Below, piece after piece: positions 1 through 12,213 of a stretch of 64,000 nucleotides of DNA. The notes under the pieces are model-generated. The model ran no database searches, was not told where the DNA came from, and saw only the letters and a list, made by a program, of their open reading frames with translations. Position numbers and translations under genes: made by a program. Source of the stretch: Phocoena phocoena (taxonomy: Eukaryota > Chordata > Mammalia > Artiodactyla > Phocoenidae); contig NC_089221.1 in assembly GCF_963924675.1 (NCBI RefSeq), forward strand, positions 7,437,851 to 7,501,850. Direction: 5' to 3'. Numbering within the stretch: the stretch's first letter is position 1; each line of letters opens with the position of its first letter.

Positions 1-2578
1 TATTGTTAATGCAGAAATCTCTTTCTGCATATTGTTTTCTCATGAAGTAACATTTTAAGTTATCACTAATGAATGACTGATGCTTCTTTCAACGTATATT
101 TTAGTTTTCTAAAATAATGTAGGGAAACCAGCTAACTGCCAAATTCATTTTGCAACCATTAATACTCTATAAATCCAGGGTAAAGATGATTTTTAAGGAT
201 ACTTATTCAAGTTTTCTCAGTCATGATATTTTATGTTCAACAAGGTAATATTTTAGTTTGATGATTTCAGTGACTTATGGTCACATTATGCTAGCGATTT
301 ACAAAGATTTATTTGATTAGCTTCCAATTTTTCTCTCTCTTCTCTTTCCTAATTGAAAATATCTTTAACTCATCTCAGTCATGATCATATTTTATATGAA
401 TTTCTATATACAGTGTTCTGACCTTTCTATATCAATTCAGATTTACTTTCAGCTCCTAGTAACAAAAACCTGACTTCAGACGTCTGTACTCATAAGGATT
501 CATTCCCTCACATAAAAGGGCAGTGGAAGTTGTCTGTCCAGGGCTCAGAAAGCAGCTCCACTAAGTTGTGAGAGATCTAATGTATATGAATCTTCTATCT
601 ATTTTGCCACTTTCAGCATAAATCTTCCAGCTATAAGAACACCTCATGTACCAGGATGGCAGCTAGAACAGCAGCACCCATGCCCATCACATCAATATTC
701 CTGAATGTTGATAAAAGGAAGCCTGCTATTAGTATATTCCCCCAAGTTGGACACCAAAGTTAATGAGATAAAGACAAATTTTTAGAGTGAAAGTGAATAC
801 AATGTTGAAAACATAAATTTTTACTCACAAAGTTTCTTAAATGAGTAATTAGATGAAAGATATGTTTGGACAATGTGAAGGTTCCTGAAAAACAATTTCA
901 TTTTATTACAGGCAGAGAGTTTTCCAGATCTATTTTTACAAACATGGTCATATAAAATTGTGGTTTAACAAATCATTCCTTCAGAAAATTTAAACTCATT
1001 TTTTTGCCTTTTTCAGGAAATTCAAACCTCAAACGTCAATACTGCCAAAAATGGTAATGAACTGAAGATGGTCTACATCAATGAGTATAACTTGCACACC
1101 CCTGTGTTAGCAATCTGTTGATCATATCCAGCAATAAGAAAGTACATCACTAGTGATTTACAATATATTTGGACCATTAATAGTTTAACATGTCAATCAC
1201 CCTACCAAACTGATTTATCCCTAAAGATGAATATTTATTTATAAGATTTATTAAAATATTCCTACCTATCTATATGTAGGGCATAAAGTTTATAGTGGTT
1301 GGACTATTAAATAGTGATAAATTGTTACCTCATAGAAATTAATTTTATTTAGTGGCCGTTGACTTCCCAATAAATAGCTTATTATGCACTTCAGCATCTT
1401 GTGAAATACGCATCTTCATACTTCAGTGAATATATGAAGCACTTAAAGTGAATATTCTTCTAGTGTAAGGAGTAATGTTCTCAGTAACAATATTGTAAAT
1501 TGCTCGTGCTTTGCTAGCATATTTCTCTCCACATGCTTCTGCCACAAATACTTTATTAATGCGTTACATCTGCCATTAAAATAAAGTGACTTAAATCACT
1601 CAAAACAGTACTATCCACTTAAGTTATTCATCCCATTTCAAATACTTTGTGCAAAGGGGAAAGTTAAATTAACACTCTGAAACTCATGAAATCCATGCCC
1701 AAGATGATTTTTCATGGATTATTCTGAAAATAGCCTGGTATTAAGTTTATGTCTCATTTATTATTTGTCTTGGAATCTCTGAAGATTTTGAGGTGTCTAT
1801 GGCTTCATTTGAAATCCACCCTCTCCTTAATATTTTCTTCTTAAATTAACTCAAAGAATTCTGAGAATTTTAGCACCTGTGTGCTGAAGTGAGCACAGAA
1901 ACACGAGGACCGTCTTCTCAATCTAGTCTGAGATTTTAGTGCTCTGCTTTGATAATGTATCTACTATTGGAGCTATCAAATCTAAAGAATTCTAGTCTTG
2001 GACTGCCTTGCCTATAAGCGTGTCATGTTTCATAAATGGATTTTTCAAGTGATTTTTGTCTCAGTTAATCACATTCAGTCAATTAACAAGTATTGACTTA
2101 ATATCTGTTGTATCTGAGGCATAACATTTACATCTGAACTGTGTCTTCTGCTGACATCTCACCGTCTTAGAGACTTTGCTCCTGTATTTGAGCCGCTTTT
2201 TTAAGCTCCATATCTGTGCTGATCTAAAACTTTACCTCCTGATGACTTTCCACATGCCTGCCTCTAGGACAAGCCTGGCTCTTCACCTTCTCCCAAAGAC
2301 CTCCATTCCACTCAACCTATTCGTTTAGAAAGTTCCAGCATGTTCCTGGTGTTTCTTAAATTACTCCTGAGCAAGTTTATCCAACTACATATTTCATTTG
2401 CTAGTGTGAGGAAATAAATTCATAGATAAAGTTTGAATCAACTGCATGTAAAAATCATCAATAAGAACAGGGAATGGGATTTTATTCTGGGATTTAGAAC
2501 TGACACCCTAATGAATTTCTGAGAATTATTTATAATAGTTTATCAGATAGATTGTATTGCTTAATTCATGGTGTTCTC
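1..2578. other. AT-rich sequence, no gene seen
   Basis: No open frame of note, no recognisable repeat with clear borders and no splice-flanked exon was found. It is likely intergenic or intronic DNA; diverged repeats may be hidden here. Confidence 0.5.
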
Positions 2579-2588
2579 ATGATTTTCT

Positions 2589-2796
2589 TTTTTTTTAATT
2601 TTTTGTGGTACGTGGGCCTCTCATTGTTGTGGCCCCTCCCGCTGCAGAGCACAGGCTCCGGACGCACAGGCTCAGCGGCCATGGCTCACGGGCCGAGCCG
2701 CTCCGCGACATGTGGGATCTTCCCGGACCGGGGCACGAACCTGTGTCCCCTGCATCGGCAGACGGACTCTCAACCACTGCGACACCAGGGAAGCCC
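2589..2796 (-). mobile_element. CHR-type tRNA-derived SINE
   Basis: Read on the minus strand it opens GGGCTTCCCTGGTGTCGCAG, runs through a tRNA-like promoter region and ends in a poly-A tail (T run at 2589). A 14-bp target duplication, one mismatch, flanks it (CATGATTTTCTTTT at 2579-2592, overlapping the T run; CATGATCTTCTTTT at 2797-2810). CHR SINEs are RNA polymerase III-type retroposons moved by LINE proteins and are diagnostic of cetaceans and hippos. Short frames here on both strands are translations of the SINE, not genes. Confidence 0.93.
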
Positions 2797-2810
2797 CATG
2801 ATCTTCTTTT

Positions 2811-4424
2811 AATAGTACATGGAAACCAATGAGTGTATTGTCTAAGCTTTATATACTTCTACTCACTAAAAGCCAACAAGCTTCTGACAGAGCTATATAT
2901 TCTTGTAGGGAAAAAAACAGATTTTAAGTGCTGGACAATAACTTGTCATTTTCCTTGACTTCTTATCCAACTTTGTCTTTGGCACTTGTCATTTAGAATA
3001 AAGCATTTTACATTAATTACACTTTTGTGACCCTTGACTACTCTTGTTGGAAAAGCCAAGCACTTCAAGGAATAAAATTGTACTGAAAAAATCCATGTGA
3101 TCATCTCATCTCTCTAGGCTGTCAATTCAAGCTCTAGTTCCTTTGGGAAATTGTTCAAAGGGACCTCAATGTCATTTCAATACAAGGATACTGAAATGTG
3201 TCTTTCATTTCACAGGAAATAGGAAAAATAAGGGGAAATTACTCATACCTCTATGATTTCACGGCACCTTCAACAGACCCAGTGGGGTGTATTTTTCTGT
3301 GTTTACTTGATTTGGCATCTAACTCCCCAGTAAGGCTATGGTTTTTTTTGAGGGACGATTAAAAAATATAAAACCTCTCCAGTATCTAGCATAATATTTG
3401 TTATATCAATAGTGATGAACACTCACTTGAATAGAGAAATATCATAGCTGCTAATACATAGTATATATGCCTGCTTTTAATTGATTTGTTAGATGCTATT
3501 TCTAGTTTAGTTTACGTAAAGTTATTATTTCTTATTCATTTAGGCTTGGTGCAAGCTTGTACTTTGTACATGATAGTCATGTAGCTGAGAACATATGCTT
3601 TTTCTTTTTGTGTTGATATGCAACACTGCAGCTCGGCAACCTTACACAAAGTTTCCATCCTATGGCTGAAGGTCTTCAAACAGGAGATACAGGCTAGATA
3701 TATTTTAGTGGGGTGTTCCTATTTTCTTGATACACTTGGCTTAGTGAGAAGTATTGTTTGTCCTTTACTCTTTGTCAAATGCAAGAATGAGTATGGACTT
3801 CTAGGAAATGCTTTTTCATGTAAACTTCTAAATATTGCCTCACATTAACAGCTTTATTAATTTTGAACTTCTCGTGTTTCTGTAACTAGCATTACTTTGT
3901 CTTATGTGCTGTCCTTCTTATATCTTACTAGATTTCATGGTAAAGGCTTTTACGGATTTTTGTATTCATATACAGATTTTAATGCTAGCACATATTAATC
4001 TGAATAAGATACACTATGTTGAAGTAATGAACAAACTCCCAGTCTCAGTAGCTTAAGCAAGAAAGGTCTATTTTTAGTTGATGGTATAGATGCAAAGCTG
4101 TTGAGCAGGGGACTCCATAAAATCACTCAGGGACTTTAATCCAAAAAGTCATATTCATCCTTTTCTGGCCCCATCAACAGGAGCATGAGACCTTCAGGGT
4201 CACTGAGGCAGAGAGAAAGCATAGGAATCTATGCTTTCTTTCCAGCCGAATGTCAGTTCTTGCAGCCACTGGCTTGAAGTGTGGACTTGTGGCTCACTAA
4301 GAGGTTGGGTTGTGTAGTCTTTCTTGTGCCTGAATGCAGAACTGCATATTGGTAAGCCATGATAATGTGGAACATGTTTCTATATGTGTTATGTTCTGGA
4401 AGAATTGCAATAATTTATAGTGGC
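2811..4424. other. No gene seen; possible old repeat near 4020-4260
   Basis: Mostly unclassified AT-rich sequence. Around 4020-4260 the wording resembles an ancient mammalian interspersed repeat, but I cannot name the family. A 76-codon open frame at 3618-3848 has no recognisable domain and is probably chance. Confidence 0.4.
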
Positions 4425-4500
4425 TGCTTCCTAGGATTTCTGTGATGACTAAATAAGTTAATATATGTAAAGCAAATAGAGCTAGGCACATAGTAAGTAC
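4425..4500 (+). repeat. MIR SINE 3' fragment
   Basis: The run TGTGATGACTAAATAAGTTA, then TATGTAAAGCAAATAGAGCT and GGCACATAGTAAGTA, matches the 3' part of MIR, an ancient tRNA-derived SINE shared across mammals. The 5' part is not clear. Confidence 0.7.
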
Positions 4501-4504
4501 GAAA

Positions 4505-4791
4505 ACCTGGCTGCTGGTGTAATTATTATACCAATTAGGAGTAATAATGGTGGTGGTATAGTGGTCAAGATAGTAACAACAATCGCATTTACGTAAGTAG
4601 CAAGAGTGGTAATATTGGCAGCAGCAGTAATAACAGTGACAGTGGGGATAGTAGGAGTAGCAGTAGTCATACAGGCAGTGGTGGCAGTAGCTGTAGGGGC
4701 AGCACTAGTAATAGTAACAGTAGTACTAGTAGTAGTATCAGTAGCAACGGCAGCAGCAGCAGTAGTATCAGGGGAGCAGAAGTATTTGAAC
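4505..4791 (+). repeat. Degenerate AGT/AGC trinucleotide array, left part
   Basis: Long imperfect run of AGT, AGC, GGT and AAT triplets. All three frames on each strand stay open for long stretches and give low-complexity Ala/Val/Thr or Leu/Ile-rich peptides, so the open frames near 4482-4870 are artefacts of the repeat. The array resumes at 5265 after a transposon insertion. Confidence 0.85.
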
Positions 4792-4793
4792 TA

Positions 4794-5262
4794 CAGGCAG
4801 ACCTTGGGGATATTGCAGGTTTTGTTCCAGACCATTGCAATAAAGATAATATCGCCGTAAAGCCAGCCACACAGATGTTTTGGTTTCCCAGTGCATGTCA
4901 AAGTTACGTTTACACTATTCTGTAGTCTATTATGTGTTCAATAGCATTATGTCTAAAAAGACAATGTACATGCCTTAATTTAAAAATATTTAACTGCTAA
5001 AATATTCTAACCATCATCTGAGCTTTCAGTGAGTCACAGTAGTAACATCAAAGGTCACTGATCACAGGTCACTATAACCAATATAATAATAAGGAAAGTT
5101 TGAAATATCGCAAGAATTACCAAAATGGGGCACAGAGACACAAAGTGAGCAAATGATGCTGGAAAAATGGCAACAATAGGCTTGCTCAACATAGGGGTGC
5201 CCCAAACCTTGAATTTGTGAAAAGCTCAATGAAGCGAAATGCAATGAAACAAGCTATGTCTG
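4794..5262. mobile_element. Internally deleted Tigger1-type DNA transposon
   Basis: About 470 bp with inverted ends (CAGGCAGACCTTGGGGATAT at the left; the right end reads ...AAACAAGCTATGTCTG). It is flanked by the TA dinucleotide duplication expected of pogo/Tc1-mariner elements (4792-4793 and 5263-5264). Both ends resemble Tigger1 and the transposase centre is missing, with the join near 5039, so it is a non-autonomous derivative. It sits inside a trinucleotide array. Confidence 0.85.
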
Positions 5263-5264
5263 TA

Positions 5265-5345
5265 GAGCAAGAGTGGGGTTAGTAGAAGCAGGAGTGGCAG
5301 TAATAGTAAGGTAGCCACAGCAGCGGTCGTAATAGCTGTGCTATC
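5265..5345 (+). repeat. Degenerate AGT/AGC trinucleotide array, right part
   Basis: Continuation of the array at 4505-4791: AGT, AGC and GGT triplets resume immediately after the Tigger element. Confidence 0.75.
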
Positions 5346-5639
5346 AGCTCCCTCAGCACTTGGCAAAACTCATGTATGTAGGCATATATACAGCCCTTTA
5401 CCTTTTTAACACTTAGCTTTCAGATTCCATATTCCATTTTCAATTTGCTTAGTTTATTGTTCTATTCAACTTTCCATTAGAAATTTAATTAAGCGTTAGC
5501 ATTTTTACCTTTGTTTATTTTTTAAAAATGTTAAAATATTAATTCTGTGATTGCACCTTATATGCTCACAAGACCGTTCTAATATCCTCTGAGGTGCTTA
5601 GATTCTTGGATACCAAAACTAGATTTTTCTGGGCTTTGG

Positions 5640-5800
5640 TGCTGGCTCCCACTCCTGAGTTTTCTCTGTTTCCTCAACTATAAAGTGTGAATCATAATAG
5701 TACCAACTTTGTAGAATTGTTTTAAGGATGAAATGAGTTATATATATGTGAAGTACTTTGAACGGTGGCAAGCTTAAAACAATTGCTCACTGAGAATTAG
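5640..5800 (+). repeat. MIR SINE
   Basis: TTTCCTCAACTATAAAGTGTGAATCATAATAGTACCAACTTTGTAG-like wording followed by a diverged GATGAAATGAGTTATATATATGTGAAG segment matches the central core and tail of MIR. It is heavily diverged, as expected for an ancient element. Confidence 0.7.
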
Positions 5801-6079
5801 CTCTTACTGTTACATAGATGGTGTCTCTTTTCCTGTGCTATTTATTTGCATCTGCTCTCTTTTTCTCTTAATCAGACTTGTCAAAGATTTCTCTATCTTT
5901 CACTTAATTGATTGCTTTTAGTTTCTAGCTGTTATATTTTGTAATCCACTCTCTTCTGCTTTCTTTGGCATTTTTCAGTTGTTTTCACCAAAGTCCTACA
6001 GTTGTGTAATTAGTGAATTTAATTTCAGTGTTTGTTTTCTCAATATAGGCATTTAGAGCTATACTTCTTTTGCCTAACA

Positions 6080-6720
6080 GTTTGCTTTGTATTTCCTTAA
6101 GGAACCCTAATGTACAGTATTTTTTCATGTCCTTATTGGCCATTCATATGTCTTCTTGTGATGTGTCTGTTTAAATCTTTTGCTCATTTTTATTAGGTTT
6201 CTTTGTTATTGAATAGTAAAATATTTTATTATTTATATTATATATTATGTTATACATATTTATATAATCTAGATATACATTCTAGATGCTGCAAGTATCT
6301 TCTTCTAGTTTATGACTTGTTTTTTCATTTTTTTATGACATCTTTAGGAGTGTACATATTTTTCATTTACATTTCCTTTACCATTTTTGATTTTTGTATT
6401 CTAAGAAAATTTTGTGTGCCCCAAGGTCACAAAGATTTTCTTCTATATTTTCTTTTAGAAGTCTTACAATTTTACACTTAGGTCTTTGTATGGGGTGAGA
6501 TAGAGTCCATCCTCCCACACCCCACTGCATATAAGGACATCCTACTGTTTTAATACCATTTCTTGAAAATAATACACCTGTATCTATTATTTTACTGTTT
6601 GTTTTCTTTTGATCTCACCAATCTGATGTATCTGTTTTGTCTCCTCTTTCAATTTCTTTTGGATTAATTCATTAATTATCATTATCTGCTCTTTAGTTGT
6701 ACACTCTTTTACATTCAGGA
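6080..6720 (-). mobile_element. LINE-1 ORF2 fragment, antisense, diverged
   Basis: The plus strand is the complement of the part of L1 ORF2 whose antisense reads like TTTAAATCTTTTGCTCATTT, then a T-rich tract. It is broken by stops and deletions and gives only chance frames. Borders are approximate. Confidence 0.6.
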
Positions 6721-6739
6721 GTTGCTTTAAATATTACAG

Positions 6740-7223
6740 CATACTTCAATGAATTATTTTATCTTAAAATAAATTATTTTATCTATATCTTCTTATACTA
6801 GTATTTGAGAATACTTTAACTTCATTTACATCAAAAACTGTTTAAATTTTTATTGTGCTTGCCTATTTTATATTTACATATATTTTATATACTACATGGC
6901 ATTATTATTGTCGCTTTCTAATGCTAATATTCATTTATATTTACCAATAGATTTATTCTTTCTGTTGTCCTTGATTCTACTCTAATTTCTTTTTTTCCAT
7001 CTTGGATTATTTTACTCTGGTGAGAAAACTACCTTTAATATTCCTTTTAGGGAATATCTGCAGGTGATAATTCTGTTTTTATTCACTTTGTCTTTATTTA
7101 TTTTAACTGCATATCTGTAGGATATTTTCACTTGATATGGGAATTCTAGATTGGAAATTATTTTTTTCAGCTTTTAATACTGTCATTTTATTTTCTTCTG
7201 ACTTCCTTTATGTGCTGAAAATA
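6740..7223 (-). mobile_element. Older LINE-1 fragment, antisense, left of SINE
   Basis: Wording such as GGAATTCTAGATTGGAAATT and the following T-rich sequence resembles antisense ancient L1 of the type also seen at 51780-55150. It continues after the SINE at 7239-7453. Confidence 0.5.
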
Positions 7224-7238
7224 GCAGCTGTCAGTCTT

Positions 7239-7453
7239 TTTTTTTTTTTTTTTTTTTTTTTTTGCGGTACGCGGGCCTCTCACTGTTGTGGCCTCTTCCG
7301 TTGCAGAGCACAGGCTCCGGATGCGCAGGCCCAGCGGCCATGGCTCATGGGCCCAGCTGCTCCGCGGCATGTGGGATCTTCCCAGACCGGAGCACGAACC
7401 CGAGTTCCCTGCATCAGCAGGCGGACTCAACCACTGCGCCACCAGGGAAGCCC
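7239..7453 (-). mobile_element. CHR-type tRNA-derived SINE
   Basis: Inserted on the minus strand with a long poly-T (7239-7263 on the plus strand) and a perfect 15-bp target duplication GCAGCTGTCAGTCTT at 7224-7238 and 7454-7468. The intact tail and duplication point to a fairly recent insertion. It splits an older antisense L1. Confidence 0.95.
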
Positions 7454-7468
7454 GCAGCTGTCAGTCTT

Positions 7469-7760
7469 AATCTTGCTCCTTGGAAAGTGCTGTTTATTTT
7501 TATTTCTGTCTGCTTTCCATAATCTCATCAATTTTTACCAGGACTTGTCTGGGTGTGGTCATTTTGTATTTAAGCTGCTTGCACTTACTGAACTTCTTGA
7601 ATCTGTAGAGAGTGATCCCTTCATTGATTTGGGGAAATTATCAGATTCCTATCTCTTTCTCTCCTTTTCTTCTGGGATTCTGATTATATGGAAGTCAGAC
7701 CTTTTGACTAAGCAACCCCCTCCCAGTTTAAACTTGAGATATTATCTTATTCCAGAAAAG
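7469..7760 (-). mobile_element. Older LINE-1 fragment, antisense, right of SINE
   Basis: Continuation of the antisense L1 interrupted by the SINE, with wording such as GTCTGGGTGTGGTCATTTTG and CTGAACTTCTTGAATCTGTA. The 214-codon open frame at 7137-7781 spans L1 and SINE and is not a gene. Confidence 0.5.
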
Positions 7761-9766
7761 GTTCACCCTATCCTATGGTAGCTAGCTGGAGTGAAGCAAA
7801 TAATTTTGTTCCAGTATAGATCTGGCTCAAATTTGTGTTGAAATTTGGAAACTTCTGCCTACAGCTGATTCACCACTGCTACTACTGCATAGCTCTTCAG
7901 TTGTCAAACTTAGAGTGTTATGTATTGCCAGGGTTCCAAGCACATCTAGGTGCTCAGCTCCAGTTTCTACCTCCTCTACATTGGAAATCAACTGAAAACT
8001 ACTCTCTGATGTTCAGCTTTTGTCACGCTTCACCTGTGCAGCTTTAAGAGTTTTGCATTTGACAACATGAAAAATCACTGCTCAACCCTTCTCTTTTCTC
8101 CAAGATTTTGGCCTCTTGAACATGAATTGTCTACCATTTTGGTTCCAATTATGCCTTTGGAATAAAATTCTAGCATAGCCAATTATTGGTTAAACGTCTT
8201 AACATTAATAAAATTTTGACACATGTTGCTAAATTGTCTTTCACAAAGATTGAATCAATTCACTCTTTTACCAAAGCGTATGGCATAAAGTGTATTTACT
8301 TGTAAAGTGATTATTTTCTATAGTCTCTTGCATCAATATAGGCAATAAATAAAGACAAACAAAATTGAAGGAGTGGTTTTATCTATAAGAAAATCCTTCC
8401 ATAAGTAAGAGGTGAAATGTAGTGGCAGAGAATTCCTCTTAGCTTAATAAGAGAAGATAAACTAATGGCGCTTCCTTGATGAATCACAAGCATCATATAG
8501 ACATCACCATAAATTTAGCATTAGACAGTAGATCAAAGACTCATGTTTTATCATTTCACTCACATCATTTAGCTGTGAGAAGAGATAAGTCTTTGCTTTT
8601 GCCTTCTACGGGTTTGTGTATATTTTTATCAATGCATAAATGTTTATGTGTTTTAATAGACTCTAAATTATCTGAGATTTGGGACCCTGTCAGTTCTCCT
8701 CCAGTTACATGTCACAGCTCCCAGTGCATTGTGGGTATTTAATAAAAGTGTGTTGAGCGAATATTTCTGGAAGGATGCAGACTTAGCAGTATCAGCAAAA
8801 TCTTTAACCTAAAATATGTCATCACATTTGCCTTTTTCTAAGAAATATTTCATGAGTTGGTAATAGATTCCTCTTTGTAGGTCAAAAAACATTACTGGAG
8901 CATCCAAGACACAGAGAAGCCTGGACCAGTCAAATGGGTCAATTATCCTGTTAAACATATTATCTTATAATTTTAAATTTCAGAATCTTTTCTTGCTAGT
9001 AGAGCTAGTATCCGAACAAGAGGGAATTGTTTGTTTTTACAATATTAAAACTAAGACTTAAAAATATGGTCTGGGAATCTTTCATGATTCATGCCCTCAG
9101 ACTCCCAGGGTCTATAAAGTATGGACACATATGAGCCTGAGAACAAATTGTGACTCATGCAAACTAGAGGAAAGGACTCAGATCACACACACACACCACA
9201 GTGTAGTTGGGACGTCTGAAGAATTATTCACAACTGTTTCACTCACATCTTTTAGTCAAGGTTCCCCCTGTCCCATAATAAAGGCCACATGGCTTTGGTC
9301 ACCTTGATAGATTAAATGTGTCTGCAGAGCTTCAGGCACATCCTCACAAATATTCTCTCCAACCACACATTTTACAAGGCAACGGAGCCCAAAGTATCGG
9401 TGAAACTATTAATCAAAGTGTCATTCTTTAGAACTCTTAAATTACAGCCTTTAATATCCTTGTGACAGTCATGATTTGATAGGACCTAGACTTCACTGTT
9501 TTTATTTGGTTAAAAATTCCCCCAAATTCTCAAAAACTTAATGTCCTAAGACACAAAGTTTCTTCCAAAATATAGGCATTTTGTAGAATTAAATTAGAAC
9601 AGTATCAGGCCTTAAGGGAAAGTCCTTGTCAAATAACCATCTCAACAATGTTGGGGAAAGATTGTTTCTGCTTCAATGATTGGGTCACCATTTACTATTT
9701 CGCTAAGCCAGGCGCAAGTATAGTTATAATTGGAAAGTAGTTTACCATATAAGATTAAAAAGCAAC
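7761..9766. other. No gene seen; L2-like tail near 8660-8760
   Basis: Unclassified AT-rich DNA. Around 8660-8760 the text (TCTAAATTATCTGAGATTTG then TATTTAATAAAAGTGTGTTG) resembles the 3' end of an L2 LINE. No exon or RNA gene recognised. Confidence 0.4.
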
Positions 9767-10002
9767 ATGAAATGTATGGACACCAAGGGGAGAGAGTGGC
9801 GGGGTGGTGGTGGTGGTATGAATTGGGAGATTGGGATTGACATGTATACACTAATATGTATAAAATGGATGACTAATAAGAACCTGCTGTATTAAATAAA
9901 TAAATAGATAAAATACAATTCAAAAATTAAAAGAAATAAAAATATAAATAAAATAAAAGATATAACTTGCACTTGGCTGAGTGCACAAATCTTAAAAAAA
10001 AA
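9767..10002 (+). mobile_element. LINE-1 3' end, 5'-truncated, with extra 3' sequence
   Basis: Begins ATGAAATGTATGGACACCAA, includes GATTGGGATTGACATGTATA and AATAAGAACCTGCTGTATTA (the same L1 3' terminus recurs at 46290-46425), and passes into an A-rich tract. About 35 bp of non-L1-like sequence then precedes a second, purer A run. The whole unit is flanked by AAAAAGCAAC (9757-9766 and 10003-10012), so the second A run is probably the true tail. Confidence 0.75.
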
Positions 10003-10054
10003 AAAAAGCAACGTGTTGCACATCTAACAATAGTCAGGTTTATGATCAGGAGTG

Positions 10055-11310
10055 CTCTTATCTATAAAGCTGCTTAACTTTCAAACCTTAAAGGGAAAAG
10101 ATAAACACCAGTGGCCAAAACACCAGTGTTTTGGTTATACAACAAGAAAGCCTGGACAATGAGAACTTTTTTCTGGGTTGGTTCCACTGATGCTTTGTCC
10201 TTGAAGTCAGAAAGTACCTTATCATTAAGCGACTGCATTTTAAAATTCTACTGATATTGAACAACTCCTCTGGCCACACAGAACCCCATGAGTTCAACAC
10301 CAAAGACATTGAAGTGGTCTACTTGGCCCCAAACAAAACGTCTTTAACTCAGCCTCTGGATCAGAGGGACATAAAAGCCCTTAAGGCTCATTTCACATGG
10401 TACTCTATGGAAAGCGTTGTCAATGCTGTGGAAGAGAACCCCGACAGAGAGGACATCGTAAAAGCTGGGAAGGATTACACCACTGAAGATGCCGTCATTG
10501 TTATAGAAAAGTCCACAAAAGCCATCGAGCCTGAAACAATAAGCTCCTGCTGGAGAAGTTTGTGTCCAGATGTTGTCCGTGATTTCACAGGACTTACAAC
10601 AGAGCCAATTAAGGAAATCATGAAAGAGATTGTGACGATCGCTAACAAGGCAGAGGGGAGAAGGGTTTCAAGATTTGGATCTTGGAGAAATTCAAGAGCC
10701 AATAGACACGCCACCAGAGGAATGAACAGAAGACAACTTGATGGAGATGAGAGCTTCCGAACCGGCCTAGACAACAAGGAAGAAGACGTAGAGGAATCAG
10801 TGACAGTGGGAATTCCCTGGTGGTCCAGTGTTAGGACTCTGCACTCTCATTGCTGATGGTCCAAGTTCAATCCCTGGTAGGGGAACTGAAATCCAAAACG
10901 TCGCTCTGCGTGGCCAAAAAGAAAAAAAAACATGTAAAAGCAGCAGTGCCAGCAAACAAGTTGACATTAGACAATCTGGCAGAAGGGTTCCAATTAATCA
11001 AGATTGTTTTTGACTTCTTTTACAATGGGGACCCTTCTATGATATAGGCACTGAAACTAAAGCAAACAGTGGAAGAAGGCTTGATACCACATAGAAACAT
11101 TTTTGGAGAAATGAAAAGCCACAAAGTCAGAAATTATGAGGTATTTCTGTAGAGTTACACCAAGTGTGCCTGCCTCTCCTGCAGCCCCTTCCACCTCTGC
11201 CACCTCCTCTGCCAACCCCAAGACAACAGGACACACCCCCTTCTCCTCCTCTGCCTGCTCTGCAGGATGAAGACCCTGATGATGATCCACTTCCACTTAA
11301 TGAACAGTAA
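10055..11310 (+). pseudogene. Tigger2-like (pogo) transposase remnant
   Basis: Decayed C-terminal half of a pogo-family transposase. Readable segments include FNTKDIEVVYLAPNKTSLTQ followed by PLDQRDIKALKAHFTWYSME (DDE catalytic-core end, from 10290), DYTTEDAVIVIEKSTKAIEP and SCWRSLCPDVVRDFTGLTTE. After an inserted SINE come NKLTLDNLAEGFQLIKIVFD-like (10955-11013) and an acidic/proline-rich tail to about 11310. Frameshifts and stops occur before 10257 and around 10660, and a SINE interrupts it at 10808-10929. The N-terminal DNA-binding half is absent. The domain assignment is from family knowledge; Tigger2 is chosen because of the 3' end at 13341-13399. The source element cut and pasted DNA at TA sites. 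Confidence 0.82.
10808..10929 (+). mobile_element. Old tRNA-derived SINE inside Tigger relic
   Basis: GGGAATTCCCTGGTGGTCCA at the head, a diverged tRNA-like body (GTTCAATCCCTGGTAGGGGA) and an A-rich end. Shorter and more diverged than the CHR copies elsewhere, so an earlier cetartiodactyl wave is likely. No clean target duplication found. Confidence 0.8.
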
Positions 11311-12198
11311 ATAATCTCATGCTGTACAGTTAAGAGACTCACCTCTTGTGTATGTGTGTGTCTTCATGTGAAATCTAATAACTGTATGGCAAGAACTGTA
11401 TGAGATGCTTTTGTACCATCCTCATCATCGCCTAAGAATTCATTGTGTAGAGCATTGTATGTAAGACTTGTACCAAGGCTACACTTACATGGCACAAGGT
11501 GAGTGATATTTAATATAAAATTAATAACATGCTATTTTTCTTACTGCTTTATAACTTTGCTTTCAAAGAATTACATTGTTGTACAGTGTGTCTCTCTCTT
11601 ACTTGGAGAAACTGAGTATCAGCCTATCATCACAGCTAGGTAGGTGTTTTTTTTTTAATGTAACAATGTTTCCAATACCGTATTATAAATATGACTGTAA
11701 TACTGTATGCCATAAAAATTTTATAATGACTTAGTCATTAGAGTATAGGCTAAGCTACCATGAAGCAGTTGTATCAATTACACTAGGCTACCCTAAAGCA
11801 ATCTTATTGCTGCTTCTTCATTATCAATGCGTAAGTTGTTATACCTGCAAATAAATATGAATTTATTTTTCACACGGTCTTTTCATTTTGGCATCTACTG
11901 TTGTAATACATATAATGACTACATTGTTTTGTATCATATAAGATAATACTGATGTAGGTACTGATAGATAATTCATCTTGTAAACAGATGATGTAAACAT
12001 ACGTTGTCAATAAATAAAGTACAGTATTGTAAATATATTTTCTCTTCCTTATGATTTTCTTAATAACATTTTTTCTCTAGCTTACTTTATTCTAAGAATA
12101 CAGTATATAATACATAGACATGCAAAATGCGTGTTAATTGACTGTTTATGCTATTGATAAGGCTTCCAGTCAACAATAGGCTAAGTTTTGGGTTAGTC
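11311..12198 (+). mobile_element. Tigger2-like 3' non-coding part, proximal to L1
   Basis: Continues downstream of the transposase remnant. The stretch around 12085-12198 (AATACAGTATATAATACATA, TCAACAATAGGCTAAGTTTT) matches the subterminal region of Tigger2/MER8. It is interrupted at 12199-12213 by an L1 insertion and ends at 13341-13399. Local direct matches to the family between 11340 and 12050 are weaker. Confidence 0.7.
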
Positions 12199-12213
12199 AA
12201 AAGTGATATGTGA

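Noticed and set aside
4482..4870. Ala/Val- and Leu-rich open frames on both strands
   Set aside because: Products of the trinucleotide array; no membrane protein gene is implied.
7137..7781. 214-codon open frame, plus strand
   Set aside because: It runs through an antisense L1 and a CHR SINE including its poly-T; the protein is a translation of repeats.
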